From Chryseobacterium cucumeris (GTDB lineage: Bacteria > Bacteroidota > Bacteroidia > Flavobacteriales > Weeksellaceae), in NCBI RefSeq assembly GCF_016775705.1, contig NZ_CP068760.1, positions 2,108,001 through 2,172,000 on the forward strand: DNA of 64,000 bases, given 5' to 3'. The notes under the pieces are model-generated. The model was not told the origin of the DNA. It made no database searches and was given only the letters and a program-made list of their open reading frames with translations. Below are positions 16,873 through 25,731 of this stretch, one piece after another (position 1 is the first letter of the stretch; every line of letters begins with the position of its first letter). The translations under genes were made by a program, and so were the position numbers.

Positions 16873-16906
16873 GTGAATTTTATGGCATGCTGTATACATA
16901 CAAACA

Positions 16907-18031
16907 TTATACAATAAACAAATCCGAAGCAATTCCGTCTGCCATAAACCAATGTTTTTCAGGAATTTTTAAATGTTCATTCTCAATGATTAAAATACCT
17001 TCCTCCATTTTAGCTTTGATTTCTCTATGAAAATGTTCTAACAATCTCTCTGAAAATTTATTTTTTAAACTTTCCAGATCTACACCCCAGATGGTTCGTA
17101 AGCCTATCATAATCATTTCATTAAACTGATCTTCCTGGGAAAGAATTTCTTCTTCTTTGGCAAGAAGTTTATCATTCAGTTTTTTGATGTACTGCTGATT
17201 ATTGGCGACATTCCAGCTTCGGACATCAAATCCGTTATAGGAATGTGCTGACGGTCCTATTCCAAGATATTCATTGTATTTCCAGTAAGCAGAATTGTGG
17301 CGTGAGTAAAAGCCAGGTTTGGCAAAATTGGAAACTTCATAATGTTCAAAACCATGATCTTTTAAAAAGTCGGATAGATAATAGAATTCCCTGTTTTGCT
17401 CTTCTTCCCGGGGACTTTTTATTTTCCCTTTGGAGATCCAGTTTTCTAAAGCTGTTTTAGGCTCAACAGTTAATGCATAAGATGAAATATGAGGAACTTC
17501 TAAAGCAATTGTCTTATTCAGGTTTTCTTTCCAGATTTCAAGATTGGATGTGGGTGAACCATAGATCAGATCAATACTCAGATTTTCAAAGCCGGAATCC
17601 TGTGCCCGCTTGATGGAACTTTCTGCTTCAGAAGCACTGTGAGCTCTGTTCATCAGTTTCAGATCTTCTTCAAAAAAGCTTTGTGTGCCAATGGACAATC
17701 TGTTTACAGGTGTTCCGGCAAGCTGTTTTAAAAAGGTTTTATCCAGATCATCGGGATTAGCTTCCAGAGTAACTTCTATATCTTTTTCAAAACTGAAGTA
17801 CTTCAGAACATCATCTATTAAAGAACTGATCTCATCCACAGAAAGAATAGAAGGAGTTCCTCCTCCGAAATACAGGGATTTCAGGTTTTTGTTCTGCAAT
17901 TCATCTTTTCTCAGCAGTATTTCAGTTTTCATGGCACGAAGCATTTCATCCTTGAAATTCAGGGATGTTGAAAAATGAAAGTTACAATAGCTGCATTTTT
18001 GTTTACAGAACGGAATGTGAATATATATCAT
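16907..18031 (-). CDS. hemW: HemW-like radical SAM protein
   Basis: 374 residues. The radical-SAM cluster motif is CKQKCSYCNF (Cys9, 13, 16), followed by YFGGGTPS, and VTLEANPDDL. The C-terminal HemN-like domain contains YWKYNEYLGIGPSAHSY. HemW is often misnamed an oxygen-independent coproporphyrinogen III oxidase; experimentally, members bind heme and act as heme chaperones. The fourth cysteine pattern of true HemN is absent, supporting HemW. Confidence 0.9.
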   Translation of the reverse strand: MIYIHIPFCKQKCSYCNFHFSTSLNFKDEMLRAMKTEILLRKDELQNKNLKSLYFGGGTPSILSVDEISSLIDDVLKYFSFEKDIEVTLEANPDDLDKTFLKQLAGTPVNRLSIGTQSFFEEDLKLMNRAHSASEAESSIKRAQDSGFENLSIDLIYGSPTSNLEIWKENLNKTIALEVPHISSYALTVEPKTALENWISKGKIKSPREEEQNREFYYLSDFLKDHGFEHYEVSNFAKPGFYSRHNSAYWKYNEYLGIGPSAHSYNGFDVRSWNVANNQQYIKKLNDKLLAKEEEILSQEDQFNEMIMIGLRTIWGVDLESLKNKFSERLLEHFHREIKAKMEEGILIIENEHLKIPEKHWFMADGIASDLFIV

Positions 18032-18037
18032 AAAAAA

Positions 18038-18059
18038 AGCTCTGAAAAATTTCAGAGCT
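18038..18059 (-). terminator. Terminator of sprF
   Basis: 10-bp perfect stem AGCTCTGAAA / TTTCAGAGCT, then a T-run on the minus strand, right after the sprF stop and ending 6 bases from the hemW start. Confidence 0.85.
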
Positions 18060-18082
18060 CAAATTTATTTAAATTAAATTAA

Positions 18083-19033
18083 TTAGTATCTAAATCCTCT
18101 AGCATTAATAAAGTTGTCGAAGTTATATCCAAGACCGATCATGAAGCTGTTTCCTCCATAGCTCTGGATATCAGATAATCCAAGGTTATAAGTAGCTCCG
18201 ATCATGAATTTGTTGAATCTTACCTTTACAATTGGAGAGATACTCAGGTCCTGATTGTCAAATCTGTTCTGAACCGTTCTGTAGCTTACCCCGAAAGAGA
18301 ATGCGTTGATATCGTTAGAGAATGTCGCCATCAGGTTCCAGTCGATCATTCTTGTTGAATTTGTGTTAAGGTTGATCAATGCTGACGGTGCAATGGTAAT
18401 ATTATCAGCAATGTTCCAGTTGTATCCTAAATTTAAGAAGAATTTAATTGGAGAAGGCTCGTAGTTGTTTACGATAGAGGCATCATTACTTAATGCGATA
18501 TCATTTACGGAAACACCCCCGAATAATCCTCTGTAGGTAGCGGCCAAACCGAAGTTGGCATACACCATGAAGATGTTACTTTCTTCACCTCTCAATAATG
18601 GGTCTCCTCCTTCTTCAGTATTGATTTTTGAATAATCAAAATTCATGTTATAGAAGTTAACACTTGTACCGAAAGAGAACTGGTCTTTTCTGTCTCCTTC
18701 ACTACTTAGCGGAATAAAATATGAAGCACCAGCCGTGATACCACCCGCAGAGATCGGTCCGTTACTGTCTCTGAACACGGAAATACCAGCACCTACTCTA
18801 TCAAAGATATTCGCATTGATCCCGATTGACTGCACATTCGGAGAATTACTGAATTTTGAAAATTGTTGTTGATAATTGGCGTTGAGCTGTACGTAATCTG
18901 TTTTTCCGTATTGAGCTGGGTTGAACAGGAACTCACCATCCAAAAGATATTGCTGATAGTATGGTAGTGATTCTTGTGCTTTGTATGCATTTGACAAAAG
19001 AGCTAAACATACGATAGCATATAGTTTTCTCAT
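18083..19033 (-). CDS. PorP/SprF family type IX secretion membrane protein
   Basis: 316 residues from ATG 19033 (the frame starts at a TTG 18 bases earlier). Signal peptide MRKLYAIVCLALLSNAYKAQ; then ESLPYYQQYLLDGEFLFNPA, the start typical of the family (cf. 'YxxxPxxxNPA'), and a beta-barrel ending RGFRY. In Flavobacterium johnsoniae SprF is needed to secrete the adhesin SprB, whose gene precedes it; here no giant adhesin gene lies next to it, so the partner must be elsewhere. A TATATTTG -7 box is at 19057. Confidence 0.88.
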   Translation of the reverse strand: MRKLYAIVCLALLSNAYKAQESLPYYQQYLLDGEFLFNPAQYGKTDYVQLNANYQQQFSKFSNSPNVQSIGINANIFDRVGAGISVFRDSNGPISAGGITAGASYFIPLSSEGDRKDQFSFGTSVNFYNMNFDYSKINTEEGGDPLLRGEESNIFMVYANFGLAATYRGLFGGVSVNDIALSNDASIVNNYEPSPIKFFLNLGYNWNIADNITIAPSALINLNTNSTRMIDWNLMATFSNDINAFSFGVSYRTVQNRFDNQDLSISPIVKVRFNKFMIGATYNLGLSDIQSYGGNSFMIGLGYNFDNFINARGFRY

Positions 19034-19056
19034 AACAAATCTTGATTTCAATTCAA

Positions 19057-19064
19057 CAAATATA
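19057..19064 (-). promoter_or_regulatory. -7 promoter box of sprF
   Basis: Minus-strand TATATTTG, exact, 23 bases before the start codon; no clean -33 TTG. Confidence 0.5.
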
Positions 19065-19084
19065 AAAAAAATCTCAATATATTT

Positions 19085-20158
19085 TTAGTTTTCCAAATAA
19101 TTTCTCCATTTTTTTACAGCATCCGCCATATCTTTGGGCATTGGGCTCTCAAAATACAATTCCTTCTTTGTTGTTGGGTGTATAAATCCAAGGGTATGGG
19201 CATGAAGGGCATGTCTTGGCAAAATTTCAAAAACATTTTTAATAAATTGCTTGTATTTGGGAAGATTTACCCCTCTCAAAGGTGTATGTCCCTCATATCT
19301 TTCATCATTAAACAAAGTATGGCCAATATGTCTGAAATGCGCTCTGATCTGATGGGTTCTCCCCGTTTCCAGCTTACATTCTACCCAGGTCATATATTTG
19401 AATCTCTCAAGGACTTTATAATGGGTCACAGCGTGTTTCCCCTGGCTGCCGTCTTCATAAACGGACATCTGCATTCTGTTTTTAGGATGTCTTCCGATGT
19501 GGCCTCTGATGGTCCCCTCATCATCCTGCATATTTCCCCACACAAAAGCCCAGTACAGTCTCTTTGTAGTTCTGTTAAAGAACTGTTTGGCAAGGAAGCT
19601 CAATGCATATTCATTCTTGGCAATCACCAACAGTCCTGATGTATCTTTATCAATCCTGTGTACAAGCCCTACTCTGTCAAGATCGGATTTCTCTCCGTTC
19701 TTTTCAAAATGGAAAGCAAGCGCATTCACCAATGTTCCGTCCCAGTTTCCGAATCCGGGGTGTACTACCATTCCTGCTTCTTTATCTACTACTACAAGAT
19801 CATCATCTTCATAAACAATATTCACCGGAATATCCTGTGGAATAATGACATTTTCTCTTGGAGGGTGCGTAAGCAAAACTGAAATCTGATCTCCCGGTTT
19901 CACACGGTAATTCTGTTTCACCGCAGTTCCGTTCACGATAACATTTCCGGCTCTGCAGGTCTGTGAAATTTTATTCCTTGAAGAATTCTGTCTGTATATT
20001 AAAAGGAACTTATCAATTCTTAATGGTTCCTGTTTACTGTCAACAGTGATATTAAGATGTTCATATAAACCTTTATTTTCCTCATCAATATCGATGTTTT
20101 CGATACTGTTGGAATCTAATAATTCTTCATCTAAAAAATCTTCGTTATCTTCTGACAT
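19085..20158 (-). CDS. RluA/RluD-family 23S rRNA pseudouridine synthase
   Basis: 357 residues from ATG 20158. An acidic N-terminal tail of about 30 residues precedes the S4 RNA-binding domain (RIDKFLLIYRQNSSRNKIS ... VKPGDQISV, about 45-100). The catalytic stretch is GLVHRIDKDTSGLLVIAKN, with the active Asp in RxDxxTSG. It converts uridines of large-subunit rRNA (RluD-like). It is probably co-transcribed after the PASTA gene, but a hairpin at 20181 lies between. Confidence 0.92.
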   Translation of the reverse strand: MSEDNEDFLDEELLDSNSIENIDIDEENKGLYEHLNITVDSKQEPLRIDKFLLIYRQNSSRNKISQTCRAGNVIVNGTAVKQNYRVKPGDQISVLLTHPPRENVIIPQDIPVNIVYEDDDLVVVDKEAGMVVHPGFGNWDGTLVNALAFHFEKNGEKSDLDRVGLVHRIDKDTSGLLVIAKNEYALSFLAKQFFNRTTKRLYWAFVWGNMQDDEGTIRGHIGRHPKNRMQMSVYEDGSQGKHAVTHYKVLERFKYMTWVECKLETGRTHQIRAHFRHIGHTLFNDERYEGHTPLRGVNLPKYKQFIKNVFEILPRHALHAHTLGFIHPTTKKELYFESPMPKDMADAVKKWRNYLEN

Positions 20159-20180
20159 TGTTTTATATTTTTTACACAAA

Positions 20181-20208
20181 AGGCCTCAACATTTTGCAGT
20201 TGAAGCCT
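20181..20208 (-). terminator. Terminator downstream of the PASTA gene
   Basis: AGGCCTCAAC / GTTGAAGCCT with one mismatch in a 10-bp stem, T-rich on the minus strand. It partly isolates the PASTA gene from the pseudouridine synthase. Confidence 0.65.
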
Positions 20209-20231
20209 GTATTTTTGATATTAATCTGATT

Positions 20232-21314
20232 TTATTCTACGACAACCTTCTTAGCTTTTGGCTTTTGAGCAGGCTGTTGTGTTGTTGTTGCAGCCGGCTT
20301 GGCTGTACTTCCTGCTGCAGAGGTAGTGGTGGAAGTTTTAGGCTTCTCTGTACTTTGGGCTGCAGGTTTAGAAGTGGTAGTCTGAGGTTTTGGAGTCTCA
20401 GTTTTCGGTACTTCAGGTTTTGGAGTTTCTCTTCTAGGAGCTGGTACTACCGGAGCTTCATAATTTGGCTCACTATGTACTTCTTCATATCGTACCGGAG
20501 GAAGTGAAGTATCTACTTTCATACGATAGATAGAATTCAGCTGCTCTACTTTAGCTCTTAATTCGGCAGGAGTCCTCTTACTTGCCCAAAGATCGATCTG
20601 CATTCCCTGATCACGAACATCACCGGAAGCAGGATCCTGATAATAGATAATATCAGACTCATCTTTACCTCCATCTTCATGCTCTACCAATCCTACTTCA
20701 AACATACTTTTGGTAATGACAGCTCTTGCTTCTTTTACTGTAAGTCCTACAACATTAGGAATCGAGATATTTCTCATCGGCCCGGATCCTACTACCACAT
20801 CAATAGTAGAGAATCTTGGTAAACGGGTACCCGGATTTACCGCATTTCCTTTATATAATATTCTTAAAAGAGCATCTTTCTGAATACTAGGCTCATAAAT
20901 CGTATCTCCGATTTTAAGGCCTACCTGATCCAATCTCTGGAATGCCAGTCCTGAATATTTATTGATCACATTCGGCACCGCAATAGGAGCCCATGTTCTC
21001 GGATTTACTTTTAGCGTTACCGTTCTTCCGTCTTTTACACGGGAACCTGGCGCAGGATATACCTGCAATACCTGGAATGGTCTGTATTTAGGATCATAAT
21101 TGGCACTGTCTACTTCATATTCCAGCCCCGTATCATCTAATATTTTAACGGCATCATGCACCGATTTATTTACAACATTGGGAACAGGAATTTCCTGACC
21201 GTGATTAGTATGGTACTCTAACCAGCGAAATGTAAGCCATACAAGCCCCACGAAAACACCGATGGCTACTACTAAATTCAGTAAAACTTTCCAATTGAAA
21301 AGTGATTTAAGCAT
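20232..21314 (-). CDS. PASTA-domain inner-membrane protein
   Basis: 360 residues from ATG 21314 (an earlier GTG at 21383 is less likely). A transmembrane segment covers about 10-30, with the rest in the periplasm. Three PASTA-like repeats follow (starting IPVPNVVNKS, IAVPNVINKY, ISIPNVVGLT), each ~65-75 residues; the last ~110 residues are Pro/Thr/Lys-rich and probably span the wall. PASTA domains bind peptidoglycan fragments or lipid II in Ser/Thr kinases and PBPs; here no kinase or transpeptidase domain is attached. Divergent from ddl. Confidence 0.85.
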   Translation of the reverse strand: MLKSLFNWKVLLNLVVAIGVFVGLVWLTFRWLEYHTNHGQEIPVPNVVNKSVHDAVKILDDTGLEYEVDSANYDPKYRPFQVLQVYPAPGSRVKDGRTVTLKVNPRTWAPIAVPNVINKYSGLAFQRLDQVGLKIGDTIYEPSIQKDALLRILYKGNAVNPGTRLPRFSTIDVVVGSGPMRNISIPNVVGLTVKEARAVITKSMFEVGLVEHEDGGKDESDIIYYQDPASGDVRDQGMQIDLWASKRTPAELRAKVEQLNSIYRMKVDTSLPPVRYEEVHSEPNYEAPVVPAPRRETPKPEVPKTETPKPQTTTSKPAAQSTEKPKTSTTTSAAGSTAKPAATTTQQPAQKPKAKKVVVE

Positions 21315-21470
21315 ACTTAAAAATACTTTAATTATAACCGCAAATATAGCTAATAATTTTAGAATGGACTTTTTATTTAACACAATTCATTTTTGATTTT
21401 AAAATTTGCCGATTTCCCATATTGCATTGCATAAAATGATTAAATTTGCCTTAATTGATACTATATGGTT

Positions 21471-22454
21471 ATGAATAAAAAAAGTGTTGCCGTAGTAATG
21501 GGAGGCTATTCCGATGAATATGTTGTTTCCTTAAAAAGCGGACAATTGATTTATGATTCTCTGGACAGAAATCTCTATGATGTATATAAGGTAGTAGTCC
21601 TTAAAGATGAATGGTATTTTTTAGGGGAAAATGACACAAAATATGCCATCAACAGAGGAGATTTTTCTGTGACTTTAGATAATGGTGAAAACTTAAAATT
21701 TGATGTTTGTTTCAATATCATCCACGGAACCCCGGGAGAAAACGGAATTCTTCAGGCATATTGGGATGCTATTGGACAAAAATATACAGGCTGCGATTTT
21801 TATCAGAGTGCTCTTACTTTCAATAAAAAAGACACTCTTGCCGTATTATCAAAATACGGAATTCCTTCTGCTAAAAGTATTTATTTAAGAAAAGGGGAAG
21901 ACATCAATGTGGATAAAATTGTAGCAGAATTGAATCTCCCACTATTTGTAAAACCTAACCAGTCCGGTTCTTCTCTGGGAATTTCAAAAGTAAAAGAAAA
22001 ATCAGAACTTATTGCTGCCACTGAAATTGCATTCAAGGAAGATGACGAAATCCTGATCGAAAGTTTCCTGGATGGAATGGAAGTCTCCGTAGGCGTTATT
22101 GATTTTAAAGGAGAAACCATTGTTTTGGGAATCACAGAAATTGTTCCTACCAATGAGTTTTTTGATTACGAGGCAAAATATGAAGGTGCTTCTGAAGAAA
22201 TTACACCGGCAAGAATTGACGAGGAAACCACAAAAAGAGTGGAAGAAATCGCTAAAAGAGCTTATAATTCATTAGGAATGAGTGGTTTTTCGAGAAGTGA
22301 ATACATTCTGATGAACGGAATTCCTTATATGCTTGAAATGAATACCAACCCAGGATTCTCTCCTGCAAGTATTCTCCCTCAACAGGCAAGACATTATGGA
22401 ATTTCCATCATGGATCTTTGTGGAAATGAAGTTGAAAAAGCACTTAATAAATAA
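21471..22454 (+). CDS. ddl: D-alanine--D-alanine ligase
   Basis: 327 residues from ATG 21471; another ATG two codons earlier (21465) is possible. It joins two D-Ala for peptidoglycan. The ATP-grasp fold is clear: VAVVMGGYSDEYVVSLKSGQ at the start, NIIHGTPGENG, LPLFVKPNQSGSSLGISK, and EMNTNPGFSPASILPQQAR. It is divergent from the PASTA gene and 87 bases before coaD, a combination common in Flavobacteriia. Confidence 0.95.
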   Translation: MNKKSVAVVMGGYSDEYVVSLKSGQLIYDSLDRNLYDVYKVVVLKDEWYFLGENDTKYAINRGDFSVTLDNGENLKFDVCFNIIHGTPGENGILQAYWDAIGQKYTGCDFYQSALTFNKKDTLAVLSKYGIPSAKSIYLRKGEDINVDKIVAELNLPLFVKPNQSGSSLGISKVKEKSELIAATEIAFKEDDEILIESFLDGMEVSVGVIDFKGETIVLGITEIVPTNEFFDYEAKYEGASEEITPARIDEETTKRVEEIAKRAYNSLGMSGFSRSEYILMNGIPYMLEMNTNPGFSPASILPQQARHYGISIMDLCGNEVEKALNK

Positions 22455-22541
22455 ATAGAAGTTAGAAATTAGAGGTTAGAAGTTAGAGATTGAATACACT
22501 TTTAACAAATAATCACTACTCAAAATCATAACTCGTACAAC

Positions 22542-23006
22542 ATGAAAATTGCTGTTTTCCCTGGGTCTTTTGACCCGATTACACTAGGACATTACGACAT
22601 TATAGAAAGAGCGGCACCACTATTTGATAAATTAATCATTGCTATAGGGCAAAACTCTCAGAAAAAATATATGTTCCCTCTTGAAAAAAGAATGGAATTT
22701 ATCCAGAACTCTGTAGCAGAATTCCCCAATGTGGAAGTAGATTATTTTGAAGGACTTACCGTTGATTACTGTTTTGAAAAAAACGCACAATACATTATCA
22801 GAGGTCTGAGAAACCCGGCTGATTTCGAGTTTGAAAAAGCAATTGCCCATACCAACAGAACTTTAGCCCACAAAAAACTGGAAACAGTATTCTTACTGAC
22901 CTCTTCAGGAAAATCTTTCATCAGCAGCAGTATTGTAAGAGAGATCCTTAACCATGGAGGGGAATACGAACTATTGGTTCCTGAATCCGTGAGAGTAGAG
23001 CGATAA
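22542..23006 (+). CDS. coaD: Phosphopantetheine adenylyltransferase
   Basis: 154 residues, normal length. It carries out the fourth step of CoA synthesis in the cytoplasm. The nucleotidyltransferase motif GSFDPITLGHYDI (TxGH) and the C-terminal ISSSIVREI (cf. ISSTxxR) are intact, as is IIRGLRNPADFEFE. A gap with AGAAGTTAGA-type short repeats separates it from ddl; a palindromic element follows. Confidence 0.95.
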   Translation: MKIAVFPGSFDPITLGHYDIIERAAPLFDKLIIAIGQNSQKKYMFPLEKRMEFIQNSVAEFPNVEVDYFEGLTVDYCFEKNAQYIIRGLRNPADFEFEKAIAHTNRTLAHKKLETVFLLTSSGKSFISSSIVREILNHGGEYELLVPESVRVER

Positions 23007-23008
23007 AA

Positions 23009-23116
23009 AAATATAATTGATGAGCGATAAATGATAATTGATATAATGGCCAAGAATTTGCTTAAGCAGAAATCATTCATCAATTATCATTTATCAACAA
23101 TCATTTATAATTATAT
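23009..23116. repeat. Imperfect palindromic element ~108 bp
   Basis: The ends of this intergenic segment pair with each other; a 16-bp perfect core is GATAAATGATAATTGA (23026-23041) and its complement (23080-23095), with further pairing outwards (ATATAATT / AATTATAT). It fills the space between coaD and the TRIC-type gene almost exactly. Confidence 0.75.
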
Positions 23117-23752
23117 ATGCACGAACAGTTCAATTTTGCAATAGAAGTCCTTGGGACCATTGCCTTTTCCATGTCCGGAAGTTTTGCAGCAATGCAGAAA
23201 CGGCTGGATCCGTTCGGGGTGCTTATTATTGCATTTGTAACTTCTGTAGGAGGAGGAACTGTAAGAGACCTGCTGCTTGATATCCCTGTTTTCTGGATGC
23301 ATGATATTCTGATGTGTACCCTGATTCTGGTGACCAGTATTTTTTCAATGATCTTCAAATCTCTTGAGAAAAACTTTAAAGTCACTTTATTTATCTTCGA
23401 CAGCTTCGGGCTCGGATTATTTACCATAATTGGTGTACAAAAAGGTTTAAATGCAGGAATTCACCCCATGATCTGTATTGCATTAGGAACCATAACCGGC
23501 TGTTTTGGCGGTATCATCCGGGATATATTGCTCAACAGGATTCCTTTGATTTTCAGAAAGGAAATTTATGCTACAGCATGTATTGTGGGAGGAGCTGTAT
23601 TTCTGTTGATGACCAAATATTCTGTACTTTCCTATACTTTTGTACAAATTCTCACCATTCTCCTTATTGTTGCCATACGGACACTTGCTGTAAAATACCA
23701 CTGGCAGATGCCTAAATTTTACGGCTATGATCATAATAATTCGGAAATGTAA
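23117..23752 (+). CDS. TRIC/YadS family membrane channel
   Basis: 211 residues with about seven transmembrane segments. Two repeats with the signature VGGGTVRDLLLD (about 45) and FGGIIRDILLN (about 135) define the UPF0126/TRIC family, whose prokaryotic members are trimeric cation channels. The start is at the end of the palindromic element, so the promoter may be inside it. A bidirectional terminator follows at 23790. Confidence 0.88.
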   Translation: MHEQFNFAIEVLGTIAFSMSGSFAAMQKRLDPFGVLIIAFVTSVGGGTVRDLLLDIPVFWMHDILMCTLILVTSIFSMIFKSLEKNFKVTLFIFDSFGLGLFTIIGVQKGLNAGIHPMICIALGTITGCFGGIIRDILLNRIPLIFRKEIYATACIVGGAVFLLMTKYSVLSYTFVQILTILLIVAIRTLAVKYHWQMPKFYGYDHNNSEM

Positions 23753-23789
23753 TTTAAAAAGACACTTTTTATCTCCACTATAAAAAACA

Positions 23790-23816
23790 AAAAGTCCTGA
23801 AAAATTCAGGACTTTT
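23790..23816. terminator. Bidirectional terminator
   Basis: 12-bp perfect stem AAAAGTCCTGAA / TTCAGGACTTTT between the convergent TRIC and membrane TPR-like genes. Confidence 0.85.
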
Positions 23817-23834
23817 ATAGTATATGTTAGGAGA

Positions 23835-24404
23835 CTAGAAGAATTTTCCTCTGTTTCTCATATTCGGGTTATGCATATGCTTCTGCATGGTTGGCATTTT
23901 CAGCTGCTCTTTCATCATTTTAATCTGATCCGTCATCATTCCCGCGCTGTCTAGTCTTTTTGCTTCCTCTAGGAGCTTCTGCCCCTCCTGCTTTCTTCCT
24001 TTAGAAATAGCTGCTGCCGCCAGATTCAAAGTAGCCATTGCTCTGTCGTGTTTCATATTCAAACCATATTCCAAAGCTTTCTTCATGAAAGGTTCTACTT
24101 TTGCAGGATGATCCTGAGCTTGTGTCAACCCTGATAAATAGTGGAAATATCCGTATTGAGTCTTATGAAGCTGTGTTTTATAGTCTGTAATTTTTGATAA
24201 CCATTCTCCGGCTTTCTCCATATTCTGCTTTCTTAATTGCCAGAATGCCAAAAGGATATATTCATTTTTAAAGAATAGCAAGATGGGAAATGCAGCCAAA
24301 AGAAAAACAACAATACCCCATCCCAGATTTCTTGTGAAAATCATCATATAAAGTCCTAACAGGATAAGAAGTACTGCTACTGCAATTTTTATGTATTTAT
24401 TCAT
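23835..24404 (-). CDS. Membrane protein with a TPR-like soluble part
   Basis: 189 residues. Two transmembrane segments at about 5-24 and 28-46, then a helical region of ~130 residues in which helix pairs recur (AGEWLSKITDYKTQLHKT, KVEPFMKKALEYGLNM, ATLNLAAAAISKGRKQEG), which I read as TPR-like. The C-terminal end is basic and Met/His-rich. No family name comes to mind; it stands alone upstream of folA's terminator-side repeat. Confidence 0.5.
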   Translation of the reverse strand: MNKYIKIAVAVLLILLGLYMMIFTRNLGWGIVVFLLAAFPILLFFKNEYILLAFWQLRKQNMEKAGEWLSKITDYKTQLHKTQYGYFHYLSGLTQAQDHPAKVEPFMKKALEYGLNMKHDRAMATLNLAAAAISKGRKQEGQKLLEEAKRLDSAGMMTDQIKMMKEQLKMPTMQKHMHNPNMRNRGKFF

Positions 24405-24471
24405 TATTAAATTTTAGAAGTGCAAAGATAATAAATTTAAGGCTTAAAGTTCAAAAAGTCAATGGTGAATG

Positions 24472-24548
24472 GTCAATTCGCTGTGCCTGTTAATTTTTAT
24501 AGCTGTGAGAAATTCACGTTTCACTTTGCAAAGCAAAAATTGACTATT
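24472..24548. repeat. Diverged copy of the tandem repeat found at 42923-43197
   Basis: GTCAATTCGCTGTGCCTGTTAATTTT at one end and TTTGCAAAGCAAAAATTGAC at the other match, with substitutions, the two arms of the 100-bp units at 42923. It sits at the 3' end of folA. Confidence 0.7.
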
Positions 24549-24552
24549 GGCT

Positions 24553-25050
24553 CTACGCTTCGCTTTTTATTTTTTCAAACGTCTGGAAACAGAAATCATA
24601 ACCGTTCTTTTCATCTTTCTCATGGCAGATTTCGTTGGTCATTTTCCAGATTTTCGGATCTATTTTCGGAAAGAATGTATCAGCCTGAAGATCTGCTTTC
24701 ACCAAAGTAACTTCAAGTTTGTCCACTACATCCATAGTCTGCTCATAGATATTTCCGCCACCAATAACAAAAACTTCTTCATCAATCTTCCTGGCAAATT
24801 TCAATGCTTCTTTGATGCTTCCTACAATAAGGATTCCTTCTTCAAACCAGTCTTTCTTTCTTGACACAACAATGTTGGTACGGTTTGGAAGGGCTTTCCC
24901 AATACTTTCGTATGTTTTTCTTCCCATAATAACCGGATGCCCTGAAGTAATCTCTTTAAAATGTTTCAAATCTTTGGGAAGATGCCAAAGCAACTGGTTT
25001 TCAAAACCAATTTCATTTTTCTCTCCCATTGCCACCACTATTGTTGTCAT
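24553..25050 (-). CDS. folA: Dihydrofolate reductase
   Basis: 165 residues. It reduces dihydrofolate with NADPH. Visible are IVVAMGEKNEIGFENQLLWHLPKDL (substrate pocket with the Trp-His-Leu-Pro sequence), HPVIMGRKTYESIGKALPNR and NADPH-binding FVIGGGNIYEQTM. The C-terminus (KIKSEA) is encoded by sequence resembling the arm of the adjacent repeat element. Divergent from lemA. Confidence 0.95.
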   Translation of the reverse strand: MTTIVVAMGEKNEIGFENQLLWHLPKDLKHFKEITSGHPVIMGRKTYESIGKALPNRTNIVVSRKKDWFEEGILIVGSIKEALKFARKIDEEVFVIGGGNIYEQTMDVVDKLEVTLVKADLQADTFFPKIDPKIWKMTNEICHEKDEKNGYDFCFQTFEKIKSEA

Positions 25051-25065
25051 TCAAATAATTTTTTA

Positions 25066-25093
25066 CAAAATTAGCACATAATTTGTATATTTG
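25066..25093. promoter_or_regulatory. Divergent -7 boxes of folA and lemA
   Basis: TAATTTTG on the minus strand (25066-25073) for folA and TATATTTG on the plus strand (25086-25093) for lemA, only 12 bases apart, so the two polymerases would compete. -33 elements are not clear. Confidence 0.55.
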
Positions 25094-25123
25094 GTTAGCA
25101 CAAAAAATTTAAAAAAATAAACT

Positions 25124-25729
25124 ATGAAAAATAAAGGATGTCTGGGCGCAGGAACCATTGGTATTGCCCTTCTTATTATTGTTGCAATTCTATTCTTCTG
25201 GGGAAAAAGCGGATATAACAGTTTTGTTAACAAAGAACAGACAGTAAATGCAAAATGGTCTAATGTAGAGACTGTTTATCAGAAAAGAGCCAACCTTATT
25301 CCTAACCTGGAAAGAACCGTAAAATCGTATTCAAAATTTGAGCAGGAAACTTTAACTCAAGTTGTGGAAGCCCGTTCCAAAGCGACTTCTATCAATATTG
25401 ATCCTACGAATATGACCGAAGCTGATCTGGCTAAATTCCAGGCAGCACAAGGAGAATTATCGGGTGCATTAAGCAGATTGATGGCCGTGGTGGAATCTTA
25501 TCCTAACCTGAAAGCAGACCAGCAGTATATCAACTTCCAGAGAGAATACACTGCTATTGAAAATAGTATCAGAACTGAAACGGTTTACTATAATGATGCT
25601 GCAAAGGATTATAATACTTCCATCAAGACTTTCCCGAATAATATTCTGGCGAATTTCACCAACTTCAAAGAAAAACCTTATTTCAAAGCTGACGCAGGCG
25701 CTCAAAAAGCTCCTGAAGTATTCAAATAA
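25124..25729 (+). CDS. lemA: LemA family protein
   Basis: 201 residues. One N-terminal transmembrane segment (about 8-25, GTIGIALLIIVAILFFWG), then a long helical bundle with VKSYSKFEQETLTQVVEAR and AVVESYPNLKADQQYINFQ, the conserved LemA signature. LemA proteins act with TPM-domain proteins, which follow here with a 2-base gap. Role in envelope stress or protein quality control has been suggested for the group but is unsettled. Confidence 0.92.
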   Translation: MKNKGCLGAGTIGIALLIIVAILFFWGKSGYNSFVNKEQTVNAKWSNVETVYQKRANLIPNLERTVKSYSKFEQETLTQVVEARSKATSINIDPTNMTEADLAKFQAAQGELSGALSRLMAVVESYPNLKADQQYINFQREYTAIENSIRTETVYYNDAAKDYNTSIKTFPNNILANFTNFKEKPYFKADAGAQKAPEVFK

Positions 25730-25731
25730 TA

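Noticed and set aside
19178..19882. Several plus-strand frames of 65-153 codons opposite the pseudouridine synthase gene
   Set aside because: They lie wholly antisense to a well-conserved gene, lack protein-like composition or motifs, and are shadows of its codon use.
20046..20507. 153-codon plus-strand frame with Cys/Ser/Arg-rich repeats
   Set aside because: It mirrors the Pro/Thr/Lys-rich tail of the PASTA gene; the low-complexity coding on one strand gives a long open frame on the other.
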